The notes below the pieces were generated by a model that saw only the letters and a program-made list of their open reading frames with translations, was not told the origin of the DNA and did not search any database. Made by a program: the position numbers and the translations under genes. DNA of 64,000 bases from Lytechinus variegatus (Eukaryota; Echinodermata; Echinoidea; Temnopleuroida; Toxopneustidae), in NCBI RefSeq assembly GCF_018143015.1, contig NC_054756.1, forward strand, positions 24,035,440-24,099,439. The letters are read 5' to 3'. Shown piece by piece: positions 47,060-59,261 of the stretch (positions are counted from its first letter, which is position 1; every line of letters begins with the position of its first letter).

Positions 47060-50000
47060 CTGTAAGTGAATTTTCGATACAATAAGGATGAAATATGAAA
47101 AATGTTATACCTTTCATAGCGGGTATCGTACACTTGAAGTATCTTTTACCGTGAATCTTAATGACATTTTTGATGACCGCTCAGGATACCAACTTCTAAT
47201 ACGAGGATGGAGTTTATCTGATTGCTTTATAGTTTCCCATTGATGTACCAGTGTTTCGGCAAGGCAAGGACATGACAGAGCAACTTCGAAAAAACATTAT
47301 CTTCAAATTTAACTGTGTTTTATAACATAAACATCGTCACAATTGTAGTCAGCAATCACGTTTTGAATCATTGTACATTTATGGAATTATCTTTCTATTT
47401 CACAGTTTCTTTACTACTATTCTATCTACAAAAATATACGGTTGCTACAAACCTCCTTGTGAAACAAACGATGGCGACGATAACTAAGATGATGATCACA
47501 ACAGCAGCCACACCTCCACCAATCCCTGCATATATGCCTGATGAAATCAACAATACCAATTCTTCTGCGTGATTATACACGTTCAAAATGATCATTATAA
47601 CTTATTTCATCACGAAAGTGTCAAGAATCACTTCAAAATGATAAAAAAGTAGCATTACTATAATAGTAACGGGTTCCTTAGTATGCTTTTCAGTTCAGTT
47701 TGATTGATCTGCGACCTGTAATCTTTCATTTTTATTGCAGTACTGTTGTCATAGTCGTTGCGTTCGGAGTTTTCTACATGTTTTCATTTCATTTATTGAC
47801 TTTCGTTTCATAATGTTGTACATAAAAGAAGTCATTGATATTCCTGTTATCATCTTGCTTGTGTTACCGGACGCAAGTTGCATTTGAATTCGAATTTATC
47901 GAGTCCCAACGACGGAATGTTACATCATTTGATCACTGTTAATTTGATACGCATTACCTCCCTTCACCATCAATATTACATTATATTGAAATTAATTGAA
48001 TTTTCAGTATTTTCATCATTGTTATCATCTTCTTTATTACTGTCACTATAATAATAATAATATAGTGTATTTATATTGCGCACATATCCACCTTGTTAGG
48101 TGCTCAAGGTGCTCCTATATTACCCATATTACCCGGCTAAGCTAGGCGTTCATAGCGCACACAACTTTTTAAGGAATTACTTCCTACCGGTACCCATTAC
48201 AATTTGTTGTAATTATGATTTGTGACGCTATCCTAAAAGAATATATAACTAACTAGAAAATAAAGAATAATTGTAAGCTTAGGGTTTATTGAAAGTTCAA
48301 CATCTGTTAGGAGTTATTCAAGTTACCTGTGCTATTTCCCACCGTAGAAAGATTGGATGTCCCTTGAGGTTCCAAAGATGATGAAAGTAATGGTGAAGAT
48401 GACGGTGGTGATGATGGTGGTGATGGTGATGATGATGTTGATTGTGGAGGTGGTGATGATAATGGGGACATTCTACCGTTATTTGTTGTGGGTACCAGGA
48501 TAGTGGAATTTACAACTGATGTCGTCGGAAATGGTAAAGTAGCTGTTTCGAATGAATGAGCATTTAAACTCAATTAATAATTTGTCACTGACATTTTTAT
48601 GAATGTTACATAAGGCATTGTTTATGGCAGTTAGAGATAACACAATCGTAACACGCTTTGAAATCGAGCATTTTTTAAAATCTTTTAGTATAGATTCCCA
48701 TTTATTCTCAAAGATTTCATTGATTATTTGTTGAATTCGAAGGTAAAAGGAATTCCATTGACTGCCAAGTCTTACTTCCAACAGTAGCAATAGGAAATAT
48801 TGAAAAGCAAAATGCAATAATACACCTTGCCCCTCACCCTAAAACCATATTCTTCTTTATCACGTTAAATGTAAACTCAACTACATTTACCAGCCCAAAC
48901 CAAGTCTGTAAATTTATCTGATTTTTTAAAGTTATTATTGCAATGATTTATTTGATTCTTAATCATAATTTCTTTGTAATCATAACTTTTCTCCGCTACA
49001 GAACAGGTACTGGAGTTCAAAGAGTGTGAAGTCTCAAGCATTTACTCAAATAATTTGACGAATAAATATGGTAACAAATCGATCTCTGAAATGATGAAAA
49101 ATACACAATTTGAACGAGAACCTCAAACATCATCAATATTATTTTCTTCATTCAAAGCAATGGTAAGTTTGGGGTGTATAATGTATGGTGGCTGCATTTG
49201 CTAATTTTTCAATCATAGCGACGGACATTATTTTTTATAGTACAGTATTAATAAATACAGGTTTATAACACGATTGTGAGCTCACATTGTATGATAATAT
49301 TGGATTTCAAATTCTATTTTGATGAAAACAAGATTCTAAATATTTGGAGTATTAGTAGAAGAGAAACATACCCAATACCGTAGTCGGTGTATTTATTGTC
49401 ATGACGACTAATAATGCAATAATAAAAAAGAGAAAAAGAAGGAGAAACAATATAAAATAGATTGGGATTTATCAATTTTCCCTTCAGAAAAATACAACAA
49501 AATACAATGACAGTTACAAAACATGTCTTAATATCACAATTTTTAATGATAATACATTTTAAAAATGAAATATTTAAAGAAACAAGAATCTGTAAACCTA
49601 ATTTCCGATATGTGTTATCTGTTGAAACGATTTGTTATTGCCGTACGTCTGTGTTTACATTTCGTCTCGTAAACATGTAATGCATTGTGTTTGTATTTAT
49701 TGAGCTTTTTCCGTTAAGATGTACAAATAACACAACATTTCAAAGTCAAATATATTACAAAGCATGTTAATCACAATCATTCATAACAAAATAGAAGAAA
49801 GAATGAATTCGAACTTAATACATGTAGCTGGATAAAACTGACGTTGTCAAAATGGGTAACAAAAGACAAAAACGGACATATCATGCTTTACTATGTTAAT
49901 ATGCCAGGATAAACGTAAAAACATGGTGAGCATGAAATTTATAGGCAGTTTTTTAAAACATTAGTTTTGATTTTCCATAAATGAATGTACATGTTGTACT

Positions 50001-53000
50001 TACTAATGGTTTGTTTATAAAAGTACTGTTACATGTTTTTTTTTATTTTATCTTAGACACCCCTGCCCTGCGATTTAGAAAATATACAAATCAAAATTTA
50101 ATCAAATTGAATTAACTAGGACAATACGCAGACAGTCCTGGTCGTGTCCAAGGACAAGATCATTTGCATAATATTTCACGGAATTTGATTGCGAACAGCA
50201 TGCCGAAATGACAAAAGTTGCTTCCGCAACCCTACATGGTCTTGTCCGCGCCCTAGTGGAAAACCGCCTTTTGGCTATTTTCATTAGGTTAGGTACCTTC
50301 CCTGTGTTCATAGAAACATTAAATATGTGGACCAGATGATCGACGATAGTTAAAATAATTTTTAAGTAGGAAGTTAGGAATACCATCGAAACCTGGGCTC
50401 TTCTTGGTCTGTAGATTATTAACAATATTAATAATTTCTCTTGTGTTAGTAGGATTAAAAATATAGAGTTTGGATTTTGATTGTCAAGAAAACTGTTGAA
50501 AGATTTATGAGTTTGAGGGACTTTGCTTGCCAGATTGTTGCCAATGTTTGCAAAATATGAATTAAATTCTTGTGCTATTGAGATGTTGTCGTCGGTAATT
50601 GTATTGTTTACTTTTATTTTTGTTATAGAAGTACTTTTTTGTTTTTATTTAATGCTCCATTAATGATTGAAAACGAACAAAATGAGATGTATTTACTTTA
50701 ATGAAAGAAATGGAATAATTCACCACTGTATGGAAAATCAGAATCATTTAATCTAAAAGTAATACTCACTGTTAAAGACAGCTATGTATCCATTTCCACC
50801 ACAGCTCTCAGTTCGGTCTCCTTGGCATGGAACAGAACAGTTCGAATCTACTCCAACTCCATGTCTCGCATAGTTATCACTGACTTCTCCACAGTAACAT
50901 TCATTTCCACCTTCAACACCAGCGTATGTAAAGTTATATGTGGTAGACCCATTACAGAACTGGATGCAATATGAAATACTCACCGCTGAACCATACAGTT
51001 TGAAGTTGCTAGATAACACTCTGTCAGTTGTGTTATCCTTGAAACATCCAAGATATCCCTCACCTATTATAAAGATGCACGATAAAGTAATGAATTTCAG
51101 GATTGCACTTGTAAACGTTGGGATTATACAAAAGGGGGTTCCTACAATCATAATACAAATTATGAATGTCAGTGATCTTCAATGTTGCCACAATATGAAT
51201 AACATTAACCTAAAAACATTATATTTTAATACTAGTCAGTGCTAGTGAATTAATTGATTATTTATTACATCTAGCTTACCACCCAGCAACATCCCTATAT
51301 GTTCCTTATAGCCGCTCTGCCTATATACAGGGTGCAAAAAACAACTGTTTTTGTGGAAAATAAGCGAACTTTAAATTTGTCATATTTTTTTTTACTTTAG
51401 ATCCAATTTTGATCAAATTTTCAGCGTTTTGCTAGTTTTATTTTTCTCCATTCATTCAAATCAATATTGTTGTGTACGCAAAGATACTTATAAATTTTAT
51501 TGTTGCATATTCTTGAATAAATCCGTATATACCTGCATAGGTATTTTTTTAATATTAATTGAACATCATTGATATTGTATGGCAAAATTTTTTTTCGTAG
51601 ATGTTCATTTAAATTCATTCCCTAGAAAAATGCGAATTATAACAAGACAGAGAAAGTCAGTCTTATAGGAGAAATAAAGTCAGTCTATTACGCCTTCTTC
51701 CAAGTCTTCCATGTACAAAAATTACATATTGTATTTACATCCATTGTTTTATTTCTCAATAAGGTTAGTGTTTAATTGAATAGAATTAAGAGAATTAAGC
51801 TACAGTACGCCCAAATATGGCAAATGGAGAGTAAATGACTGCAAATTGCCTGTCGCCAAAGTAATACCTGCGGCACGTCAGTGTCGAAATTCATTTTTTA
51901 AGCAAAAAAAGGGGTTCATAATTTTTTTGGTTGGTTAACATTTTTTTATTTATTTTCCCTCGTCCTTTTCTGTATCATATTTTACTTGAACGAGCCTATA
52001 GGCACGGGATCGTACCTTCATCGGCATTGGCCAGACACTTATGGCATAACATTGCTATAAAGCATTATTGGCTATTAAGCCTGCGGTATCAACGATTGTT
52101 GTTAGAAAGGCTAACAAGAGTCAATATCGCATGTGTTTAAATCGTTTCTTTTTGTAGCAGAAGTTGTACTTGCCTATCAGATTTACAAGGCTGAGTTATT
52201 ATTCTTCATCATGTACCCCAACTGTACTCCATATTCAATCAAAATAATTGATTCAGATTCAATGTAGTCTGCCTTTCCAATTTCTTCATTCATCGATCGT
52301 TTAACACAATCACATTATGATACTCAAAAACTAAATATTTCAAGATATTCAAGAGCTAAATACTATTACTTTTAATTACCATGACAAGATGCTGATCCTG
52401 CTGAAGAACACCCGGATGTAGGTAGTAACGGAGGGCATGCTGACAGGCTACCTTCACCTAGAAATGAAATATAAACATGATATTAAACAACAATCTGAAA
52501 TCTGTTGATCTACGTCAGCATTTTCTTTTCAATCTTTAAAATATGAATAACATTAAACGCAAGATACGCAGCTTGTTCTCTATTTCAATCATTATGAGCC
52601 CATTACAATCTGAAATCTGTTGATCTACGTCAGCATTTTCTTTTCAATCTTTAAAATATGAATAACATTAAACGCAAGATACGCAGCTTGTTCTCTATTT
52701 CAATCATTATGAGCCCATTACAATCTGAAATCTGTTGATCTACGTCAGCATTTTCTTTTCAATCTTTAAAATATGAATAACATTAAACGCAAGATACGCA
52801 GCTTGTTCTCTATTTCAATCATTATGAGCCCATTACAATCTGAAATCTGTTGATCTACGTCAGCATTTTCTTTTCAATCTTTAAAATATGAATAACATTA
52901 AACGCAAGATACGCAGCTTGTTCTCTATTTCAATCATTATGAGCCCATTACAATCTGAAATCTGTTGATCTACGTCAGCATTTTCTTTTCAATCTTTAAA

Positions 53001-56000
53001 ATATAAATAACATTAAACGCAAGATACGCAGCTTGTTCTCTATTTCAATCATTATGAGCCCATTACAATCTGAAATCTGTTGATCTACGTCAGCATTTTC
53101 TTTTCAATCTTTAAAATATAAATAACATTAAACGCAAGATACGCAGCTTGTTCTCTATTTCAATCATTATGAGCCTATAAATCCAGTTTCAGATCAGAAT
53201 ATCACAGTTTTTCTGCTCACCCTTTGCGGTCGCATTGTTAATGTAGGAAGATATCAAGTAATACCCAATTTTTTCATGATTTTCAAAACATGAAGAGATT
53301 GTCCCGTTTTTAGTTTTAAAATCTCGTTTTTCCGCTCGCGCTCGCATCAATTGTTTGTTTATGTACTTATACATAAAAAGAACATTTCTCTACTTGGAGT
53401 TCACCGACATCTGGTATTCCACAGGGAAGCGTATTGGGTCCTTGTCTATTCAACATATTTATCAATGACCTTCCTCGCTATATTGTCTCGGCAATTCGGC
53501 ATGTGCTTTGTTTTGCAGACGATACCGTTATATCTCGTCCCATTTACGCTCCTATCGATCAACAAAACCTTCAAAGGGACATTGATATCATTAACCAGTG
53601 GTGCCAGGATAACAGGATGTGTCTGAATGCTTCCAAATCTAAAGTAATGAGGATATCTTGTGCAAAGAATCCTGGTATTCCAGAGTATTGCATCAACAAC
53701 ATCCTACTGGCGGTTGTCAATGAGACAAAGTATCTTGGTGTCATGATAAACAGTCGCTTAACCTGGGATAGTCATGTTTCCTACATTATATCACGAGCAA
53801 ACCGGCTTCTTGGCCTTCTTTCTAATGTTTCATCTGGCCTTTCCCCTCGTGCCACATTCTGCCTGTACAAATCCATCATTCTACCTATAATTGAGTATGG
53901 ATTGCCTGTTTGGACCCCTTACACGCAAAAATCAATCGATAAAATTGAATCCATACAACGCAGAGCTACACGGATTGTCCTGAAACAAAGACGGAGAGAA
54001 ATGTCATACATCGATAGGTTGCAACAGTTGCGCTGGTCATCTTTGCAGTCTCGAAGGAAGTTCATATTGATATCATTTATAATGAAGTGCCTTTTTCAGA
54101 ACATATCATGTGATAGTGTAAACAGCCTCATAGTTGTAAACCCACGATACACCTCTGATCTGCAGTTTAAACATATGTTTGCTCGGACTGAGAGACTTCG
54201 ATCTTTTGCCGTAAACTCATTCCCAAGATTGTGGGAAACTCTTCCTAGAGATCTACGTAATGACGCTTTATTGATTCGATTCAGCACTTGGTGCTTACAC
54301 TTGAAGTCCTTTATATGTACATGATTTAAATTAATGAATACATTCACATTGTGACTCTATCTATTCCTCAAAGAGTTGCTGATAAAAATTACATTTCTGC
54401 TATTAATTCTATCAATACCGGTAATAACATTGATTAAAATTCTGATTGTGAACAGTTGGTGATAATTTTAATAACAAACAAAGGGCAATAATTGTGTTAC
54501 ATGTATAAATTATAATACCCATGGTGATACACTATGAATATTACTATTAATAATACCAATACTACTATTACTACCCCTACTACTACTACTATACTACTAC
54601 TACTACACTACTAGTAATATAACTACTACTACTATTACCACTATTAACAATCACAACAATAACAACAATACTAATAAACAACAAAGGATATCCCTAAGGT
54701 GCAATATTTCATATAAATTTTGATTATGTCAAAATACAACTGTATAAACTTCTCACTTTATATTTTGAGCATATCTTCATTCCGTTTACATAAAACTGTT
54801 TCTCACTCTATCACAGCAATTGATGTACATGTAATCCTGGAAGCATTATAAAACAAGGCTGTTAAACAATGAATATGTTATGTTTATGTTTTTGAATTAG
54901 TGATTATATGCAATGATTTAATAATTTTTCATAATTTTTCTCCATTCGTTTTTACATCATGACCATTACCAAATGTATGTATTTTACTATGATATACATG
55001 TATGTATTATTTCAATCAATATCAGGTGCGTCTGGTCAGGTATGGGGAGGAAGGTCTGCGGACCATAGTTATTAAGTTAACTTTTTCCATACCCTGGCAG
55101 CTTGACCAGACGCACCTGATACAACGTAATTTTGTCTTTAATTTTATATTATGATCTGTATGACTCTATTGCATTTTGTATTCACTAGTTTGTGATATTT
55201 TATTTGATTCTGTATGCCGAATAAAATAATAATAAAAATAATAACAATACCGTTCATGATTAGAACGTTAATTTTTTTAGGCCGGAACGTCAAAAAAATT
55301 TCAGCTTGCGCCTCGCGCTCGCATTATTCAATCATTGAAATATGTATCTTCTTAAAGGCTAAATGCAAATCGTCCTTAACATTTCCCTTTCCGACAAGGC
55401 CAGAACGCATTATAAAAATTTTGCTCGCGCTTCGCGCTCGCAGTAATTATCTAGTTACATACGCATCGTCTTCAGGTTTACGAACATTGTCCAGAATGTT
55501 CAACTGAATTTTCAGGACAAAATACATGAAATTTCAAAATTGTTTAGCTCGCACTTCGCGCTCACACTATTTTCATAGGGCTTTTACACATTTATGTTGT
55601 TATAGAAATCAAGCTAAGAAATTACTGTAAGGACATGGGCGTTTTGCCCCCCCCCAAAAAAAAAAAAATCACGAAAATAAAAGAGAAAAGGAAAGGGAAA
55701 AGGGTGAAATAAAATATTATTTTCCAAATATCATGTCAAAATCTATCACGAACTTGGATTTCTGTAATAAAAATGTCAAAATTTTTGCTCGCTCTTTTCA
55801 CTCACTCGTAACTATTTGTTAATTCTACGCGATATGCCATTTCGAGCCCCCTCAAAATTTTGGGCTCCTTACTCCACTGGGACAATCCCCTTAAAGAAAC
55901 AAATAAAAATCAACTTTGAGCTGCCGATCGGGGAAAATATGGGTGAAAAAAAATCGGCGCCCCCCTCCCATTGGTGAAGGCTGGATCCGCCCCTGATGGG

Positions 56001-59000
56001 GCTCCTTAAAAAGATATCATGTCATCCCTGCATTCGTTTTGTTGAGAGTATATAAATGGTGGAGAAGTACGTAGAGAATATTAAGCCACAATTTTTAAAC
56101 ATCTGAAAAGTAAAGATCAAAATTTGGATTGTATAACAAAAATAAAGATCGTTGTAGGCTATGGGCCTACCTCTAATGTCCAAATTGCCTCTTTTAGACA
56201 GATGATTACTATTTTTCAAATGGAAAATTGGTGGAACATCTATGTATAGCAACTAATTCTACTGTATAGGTGAGAATCAACGTTGCAAAATTAGTTGGCG
56301 GTTCTAGACAGTTCGAGACAGTGTGATTTGGCGGATGAATTGTGATAATGGCCTCCAAACTGTCCGCCGGTTGTTTTTCGAATTTGGTTTTGTTTTTTGG
56401 ATTCGGGTTGGCTGGTTTGACGGTGGCATCAGTAAACCTTTTCATTTTTCTGGAGACAGTAATGGTGATTTGGAATGAATCAGGCATCGAAGCCCAATCA
56501 ATGTAGGCAGTTCCCTGGTCAAAGCAGGGAGCTACACATTGACAATGCGGTTTTTACGGAGTAGTGAGCGCAAATGAAATTTGCCGGCACAGAACAGATC
56601 AGCGCCATTACAGCTCTAATCCGCGTTGGCGATGCGCTCTTCACAGCGGTTTAAAATCCTCCATAAACCGCGAACTCTATAAACTGACAACTTTTTCGGC
56701 CATGTTTTATATCTATTTAAAGAGTTGTTAAAATCAAACACACATCTGTAGGGGAACCCCGGTGGAGTGGTCCACCCGCACTCTCCAGGTCAGTTCGGGA
56801 AGATAGACCTGCGGTTCATAGTGAGTCAGTTCGCTTTTCACTTCCCATGCATGGGTGACGCCAAAACAGTAAATTGCAATTTTTTTAATCTTGTTCAATA
56901 CAGAATATGAATTCACTAGTTTAGGAAAGTATGTAAGATTATTTTATGAAAGAAATATTAAGTGGTATGTGTTTACTTCCGTTACAATTCAACCCGATTT
57001 CAGGATTTGAATTCTGTCCATAAGTTGTATTCGTCATTGCTATGCTTGCTCCTGTGAATCCTAACTGTCTGCAGATGACCATGACGTCATTGATGTCAAG
57101 ATTTATTCCACATGTCGTCTCCCAATCGCCGCCATCTTGCTTGATCTCTACTGTACCTTTATTAGATGATGGGCCTCCAACCAGTTGTATATCTATCAAG
57201 AAAGGGTAATGTGGGTAAATGAACATGAATCTAGGAGAGTACAACATCTGTGGCTAAGATTAGCTTTAAAAGGGAACAATTTTTTCCAAGTTCCAACTGT
57301 CACCCGATTCTCTACAGTGCGTATCAAAAAAAAGTTTACACTTAGAAAAAATCCTGTAAAATTATGCATTTGTAATATCGGGTAGATTTTTCAAAATTTT
57401 AACATTGGTACAGATCCATTTAAGCAAATGACGTTATAATTGTCAAAAAATATTTCCGCTTGAGTGAGCACCACTTATTTTTGAAAAGTTAGTGAAAAAT
57501 GATTTGCGCAGAACTTTGAAATGGTTATGCGAATCAAAGTAGACCTTAATCATGAAGAACACTTTGAATTTAGATAGTAAAATTGATTTGAGAATATCTT
57601 TTACCTTTTTGTAAATTGTTTCCTTGCGCAAAATACTTCAAAGAGTGCATTGCGCCCCACACCACTCCCCCACACACCGAGGCCATTGTGACGATATTTG
57701 CTTACACAGAGCTGTGATTTACATGAAATGGCTTATGCTTGATTTTATTTCGTTAATCATTGTCAAGCTTGGGAAAAGTGTGGAGAAACGAGTATCAAAT
57801 GAAAAATGAAATGTAAACCAACTTTAAATGATAAGAACTTAGTGAAAAATTGCTGGAGATGTCTGATGTAAACTTTTGTTCTGATTCAGTTATGCCCCCA
57901 GATCCAGCTGGCACAAATAGGGTAAAGGTTGTGCTTACTAAGTGTTGAAATTTCAATTTGGGTGGCAAAATTGTTGCAAAATGCTTGAATGTATCCCTTT
58001 TATTTTAATTGACTTAAAGTGCAAGGGAAATGTATGAGAAATGTTTAGCAGGGAAAGTTTGATTTCACCCTTTCCCCTTGACACAGCGTGAAAACAAGCA
58101 TTTCTGCGCAAACAGATTTCTGCGAGCTTTACAAAAATGGACAGTGCTCTCTCAAGTGTAACATTCTGTCAAAACTTTTACTTTCATTAGATGAATGAGA
58201 CCCAAACCGAAGATTATATGTGAAAAAATTACCCACATATTGTATATTTTTTAATTCCCAAGGCTTTTTCAAAGTGTAAACTTTTTTTTGATACGCACTG
58301 TACAGTTACACATTTTCATAAACATAGAAAATATCTGATTACAATTGCGAGCTTTATCCTTATATGGATTCCGATGTATTGAGGTTATTTATGTAAAAAT
58401 TTGTCGTTCTTTTGATTGTTTTTAGACTTTTTGTTTCATCACTTCAGAGTGCTTTTCAAGACCCCTCTAGTCAATAGAGCAGACGGACAAAAATTAATTA
58501 AGCAAATGAAGGCGTTCTACGACTTTGTACTACATGGTGTCATGCAATTAACGAATTAACGTAGCCTTAGGTCATTAAAGGACAAGTCCACCTCACAAAA
58601 AGTTGATGTGAATAAAAAGAGAAAAATCCAACAAGCATAACACTGAAAATTTTGATCAAAATCGGATGTAAAAAAAGTTTCGCTTAGTTTCACAAAAAAA
58701 CAGTTATATGCACATCTTGGTCGGTATGGAAATAAGGAGAGTGATGACGTCACTCACTCACTATTTCTTTTGTATTTCAAAATATGAAATATTCTATTTT
58801 TCTCAAGTTTTCATCCTCCCTGAGCATGGGCAAATACTATTGTTTTATCATTTAATGGTTTAGTCGAGTTGGTCCTTCAGGTAAAATCTGTAAACATTGA
58901 AATGTTGCGTAATTCAAACAATAAAAGGCAAAAATTAATAGAGGGACATCATCGACTCTCTCATTTGCATATCACTGAATAGTGCATATAACTATTTGTG

Positions 59001-59261
59001 AAAAATAAGCAAAACTTTAAAATGTCATAACTTTCTTTTTTACGTCAGATTTTGATGAAATTTTCAGCTTTATGCTTGTTTGATTTTGCTCACTTAATTC
59101 AAGTCAACGTTTATGTCTGGGGTGGACTTAGCCTTTAATAAAGATAAAACTCATGATATTGGGCAGTCTTGTTTACCTGTTATGACGCAGCTAACCATGT
59201 GATTACTGTACTGCATGAGAAGAGTCATTAGGAACACGAGGATGATCCGATGCCAATCCAT
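46306..59261 (-). CDS. Receptor gene A: SRCR-WSC single-pass protein with YxxP-rich tail
   Basis: Eight exons (5' to 3'): 59177..59261, 56977..57192, 52380..52457, 50770..51063, 49372..49407, 48327..48542, 47453..47537, 46306..47059. They sum to 1764 nt, one open frame of 587 aa plus stop, all with GT/AG. Residues: signal peptide 1-28, SRCR 29-126, WSC 127-224, linker 225-236, Ser/Pro stalk 237-308, helix about 310-333, tail to 587. The tail has 14 tyrosines with four YxxP, plus PEYEEIND (the classic Src-family SH2 ligand form), GYDEI and QYNEM. Same gene as C in plan, with a longer stalk. Inferred role: surface recognition receptor signalling through tyrosine phosphorylation; the ligand is unknown. 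Introns hold a tandem array, LINEs and TIR elements. Confidence 0.85.
47453..47537 (-). CDS. Gene A exon 7: transmembrane helix
   Basis: Encodes IYAGIGGGVAAVV, Ile/Val/Leu run, CFTRR. Nearly the same as gene C but one codon shorter; phase 1 in, phase 2 out. Confidence 0.85.
48045..48210. mobile_element. SINE-tail-like fragment
   Basis: Sequence such as TATATTGCGCACATATCCACC followed by GCTCAAGGTGCTC and TACCGGTACCCATT resembles the body of the SINE at 28623-28914, without the tRNA head. Confidence 0.45.
48327..48542 (-). CDS. Gene A exon 6: Ser/Pro/Thr stalk
   Basis: 72 codons, phase 1 to 1, with SSPPPQSTSSSPSPPSSPPS-type low complexity. 31 codons longer than gene C, by expansion of TCA/CCA-type repeats. 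Confidence 0.8.
49372..49407 (-). CDS. Gene A exon 5: Thr-rich linker
   Basis: 12 codons, phase 1 to 1, VMTINTPTTVL. Same splice sites as gene C exon 5, five codons shorter. Confidence 0.7.
50255..50640 (-). mobile_element. LINE reverse transcriptase N-terminal fragment
   Basis: The minus strand reads TKKSPGFDGIPNFLLKNY, then after a frameshift IFNVSMNTGKVPNLMKIAK. This is the entry segment of LINE reverse transcriptases (SPG.DGIP..LLK, FN.S..TG..P..LK.A). It lies in the gene A intron after the WSC exon. Confidence 0.65.
50770..51063 (-). CDS. Gene A exon 4: WSC domain
   Basis: 98 codons, phase 1 to 1, GYLGCF to ESCGGNGYIAVF, eight Cys, YAGVEGGNECYCG core. One codon longer than B and C and the most diverged of the three at its start. 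Confidence 0.9.
52380..52457 (-). CDS. Gene A exon 3: divergent second half of SRCR domain
   Basis: 26 codons, phase 1 to 1, EGSLSACPPLLPTSGC then SSAGSASCH. Three Cys complete the six of the domain. Confidence 0.8.
52491..53180. repeat. 115-bp tandem array, six copies
   Basis: Copies begin at 52491, 52606, 52721, 52836, 52951 and 53066 (CAATCTGAAATCTGTTGATC) and are almost identical. The last two share ATATAAATAAC where earlier ones have ATATGAATAAC. The unit overlaps intron sequence present once in genes B and C near 36890 and 18760. Confidence 0.95.
53434..54324 (+). CDS. LINE reverse transcriptase, C-terminal half
   Basis: Open for 296 codons with GPCLFNIFINDLP, catalytic FADDT, KYLGVMINSRLTWDSH, and the ending region RLWETLPRDLRN typical of LINE ORF2 C-termini. 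The frame continues upstream without Met to about 53377, so the protein is truncated by 5' truncation of the insertion. No stop or frameshift inside, suggesting a fairly young copy. Opposite in strand to the host gene. Confidence 0.8.
   Translation: MGPCLFNIFINDLPRYIVSAIRHVLCFADDTVISRPIYAPIDQQNLQRDIDIINQWCQDNRMCLNASKSKVMRISCAKNPGIPEYCINNILLAVVNETKYLGVMINSRLTWDSHVSYIISRANRLLGLLSNVSSGLSPRATFCLYKSIILPIIEYGLPVWTPYTQKSIDKIESIQRRATRIVLKQRRREMSYIDRLQQLRWSSLQSRRKFILISFIMKCLFQNISCDSVNSLIVVNPRYTSDLQFKHMFARTERLRSFAVNSFPRLWETLPRDLRNDALLIRFSTWCLHLKSFICT
55021..55120 (+). other. Hairpin in the LINE 3' region
   Basis: ATCAGGTGCGTCTGGTCA (55021-55038) pairs perfectly with 55103-55120; inner GGTATGG/CCATACC extends the stem after a bulge. 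Confidence 0.8.
55265..55990. repeat. Degenerate GCTCGCGCTTCGCGCTCGCA-type repeats
   Basis: The GC-rich phrase recurs near 55308, 55422, 55546 and, weaker, 55786, in AT-rich spacers. A related phrase is just before the LINE at 53330, so the LINE may sit inside this repeat family. Confidence 0.5.
56977..57192 (-). CDS. Gene A exon 2: first half of SRCR domain
   Basis: 72 codons, phase 1 to 1, DIQLVGG to LNCNGS, CRQLGF core, three Cys. Confidence 0.9.
57315..58300. mobile_element. 986-bp TA-flanked element in gene A intron 1
   Basis: Inverted ends CAGTGCGTATCAAAAAAAA and TTTTTTTTGATACGCACTG, continuing AGTTTACACTT / AAGTGTAAACT, with TA on both sides (57313-57314, 58301-58302). B, C and D have empty sites at this place. 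Tc1/mariner-like ends; no transposase frame. Confidence 0.8.
58575..59139. mobile_element. MITE in gene A intron 1, same site as in gene D
   Basis: Ends TAAAGGACAAGTCCACCTCA and GGTGGACTTAGCCTTTA. Same family and same insertion point as 5066-5652. Confidence 0.75.
59177..59261 (-). CDS. Gene A exon 1: signal peptide
   Basis: ATG at 59261, MDWHRIILVFLMTLLMQYSN, 85 nt, donor GTAAAC. Confidence 0.85.

Larger units (their letters stand above)
53375..55245 (+). mobile_element. 5'-truncated LINE (non-LTR retrotransposon), antisense in gene A intron 2
   Basis: Begins inside the reverse transcriptase (TSGIPQGSVLGP near 53410), has an open frame to 54324, about 880 bases of 3' UTR with a hairpin, and an AATAAAATAATAATAAAAAT-type tail near 55220-55245. 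Family within LINEs not assigned. Confidence 0.75.

Noticed and set aside
52491..53180. CRISPR-like array
   Set aside because: The 115-bp units are contiguous with no unique spacers, in a eukaryotic intron.
53434..54324. Host gene candidate by ORF length
   Set aside because: FADDT and flanking motifs identify a LINE reverse transcriptase.
56734..56916. 60-codon minus-strand frame downstream of the gene A SRCR exon, a possible extra exon
   Set aside because: The equivalent sequence in gene C is in a different frame with stops, and including it would break the closed 587-aa model.
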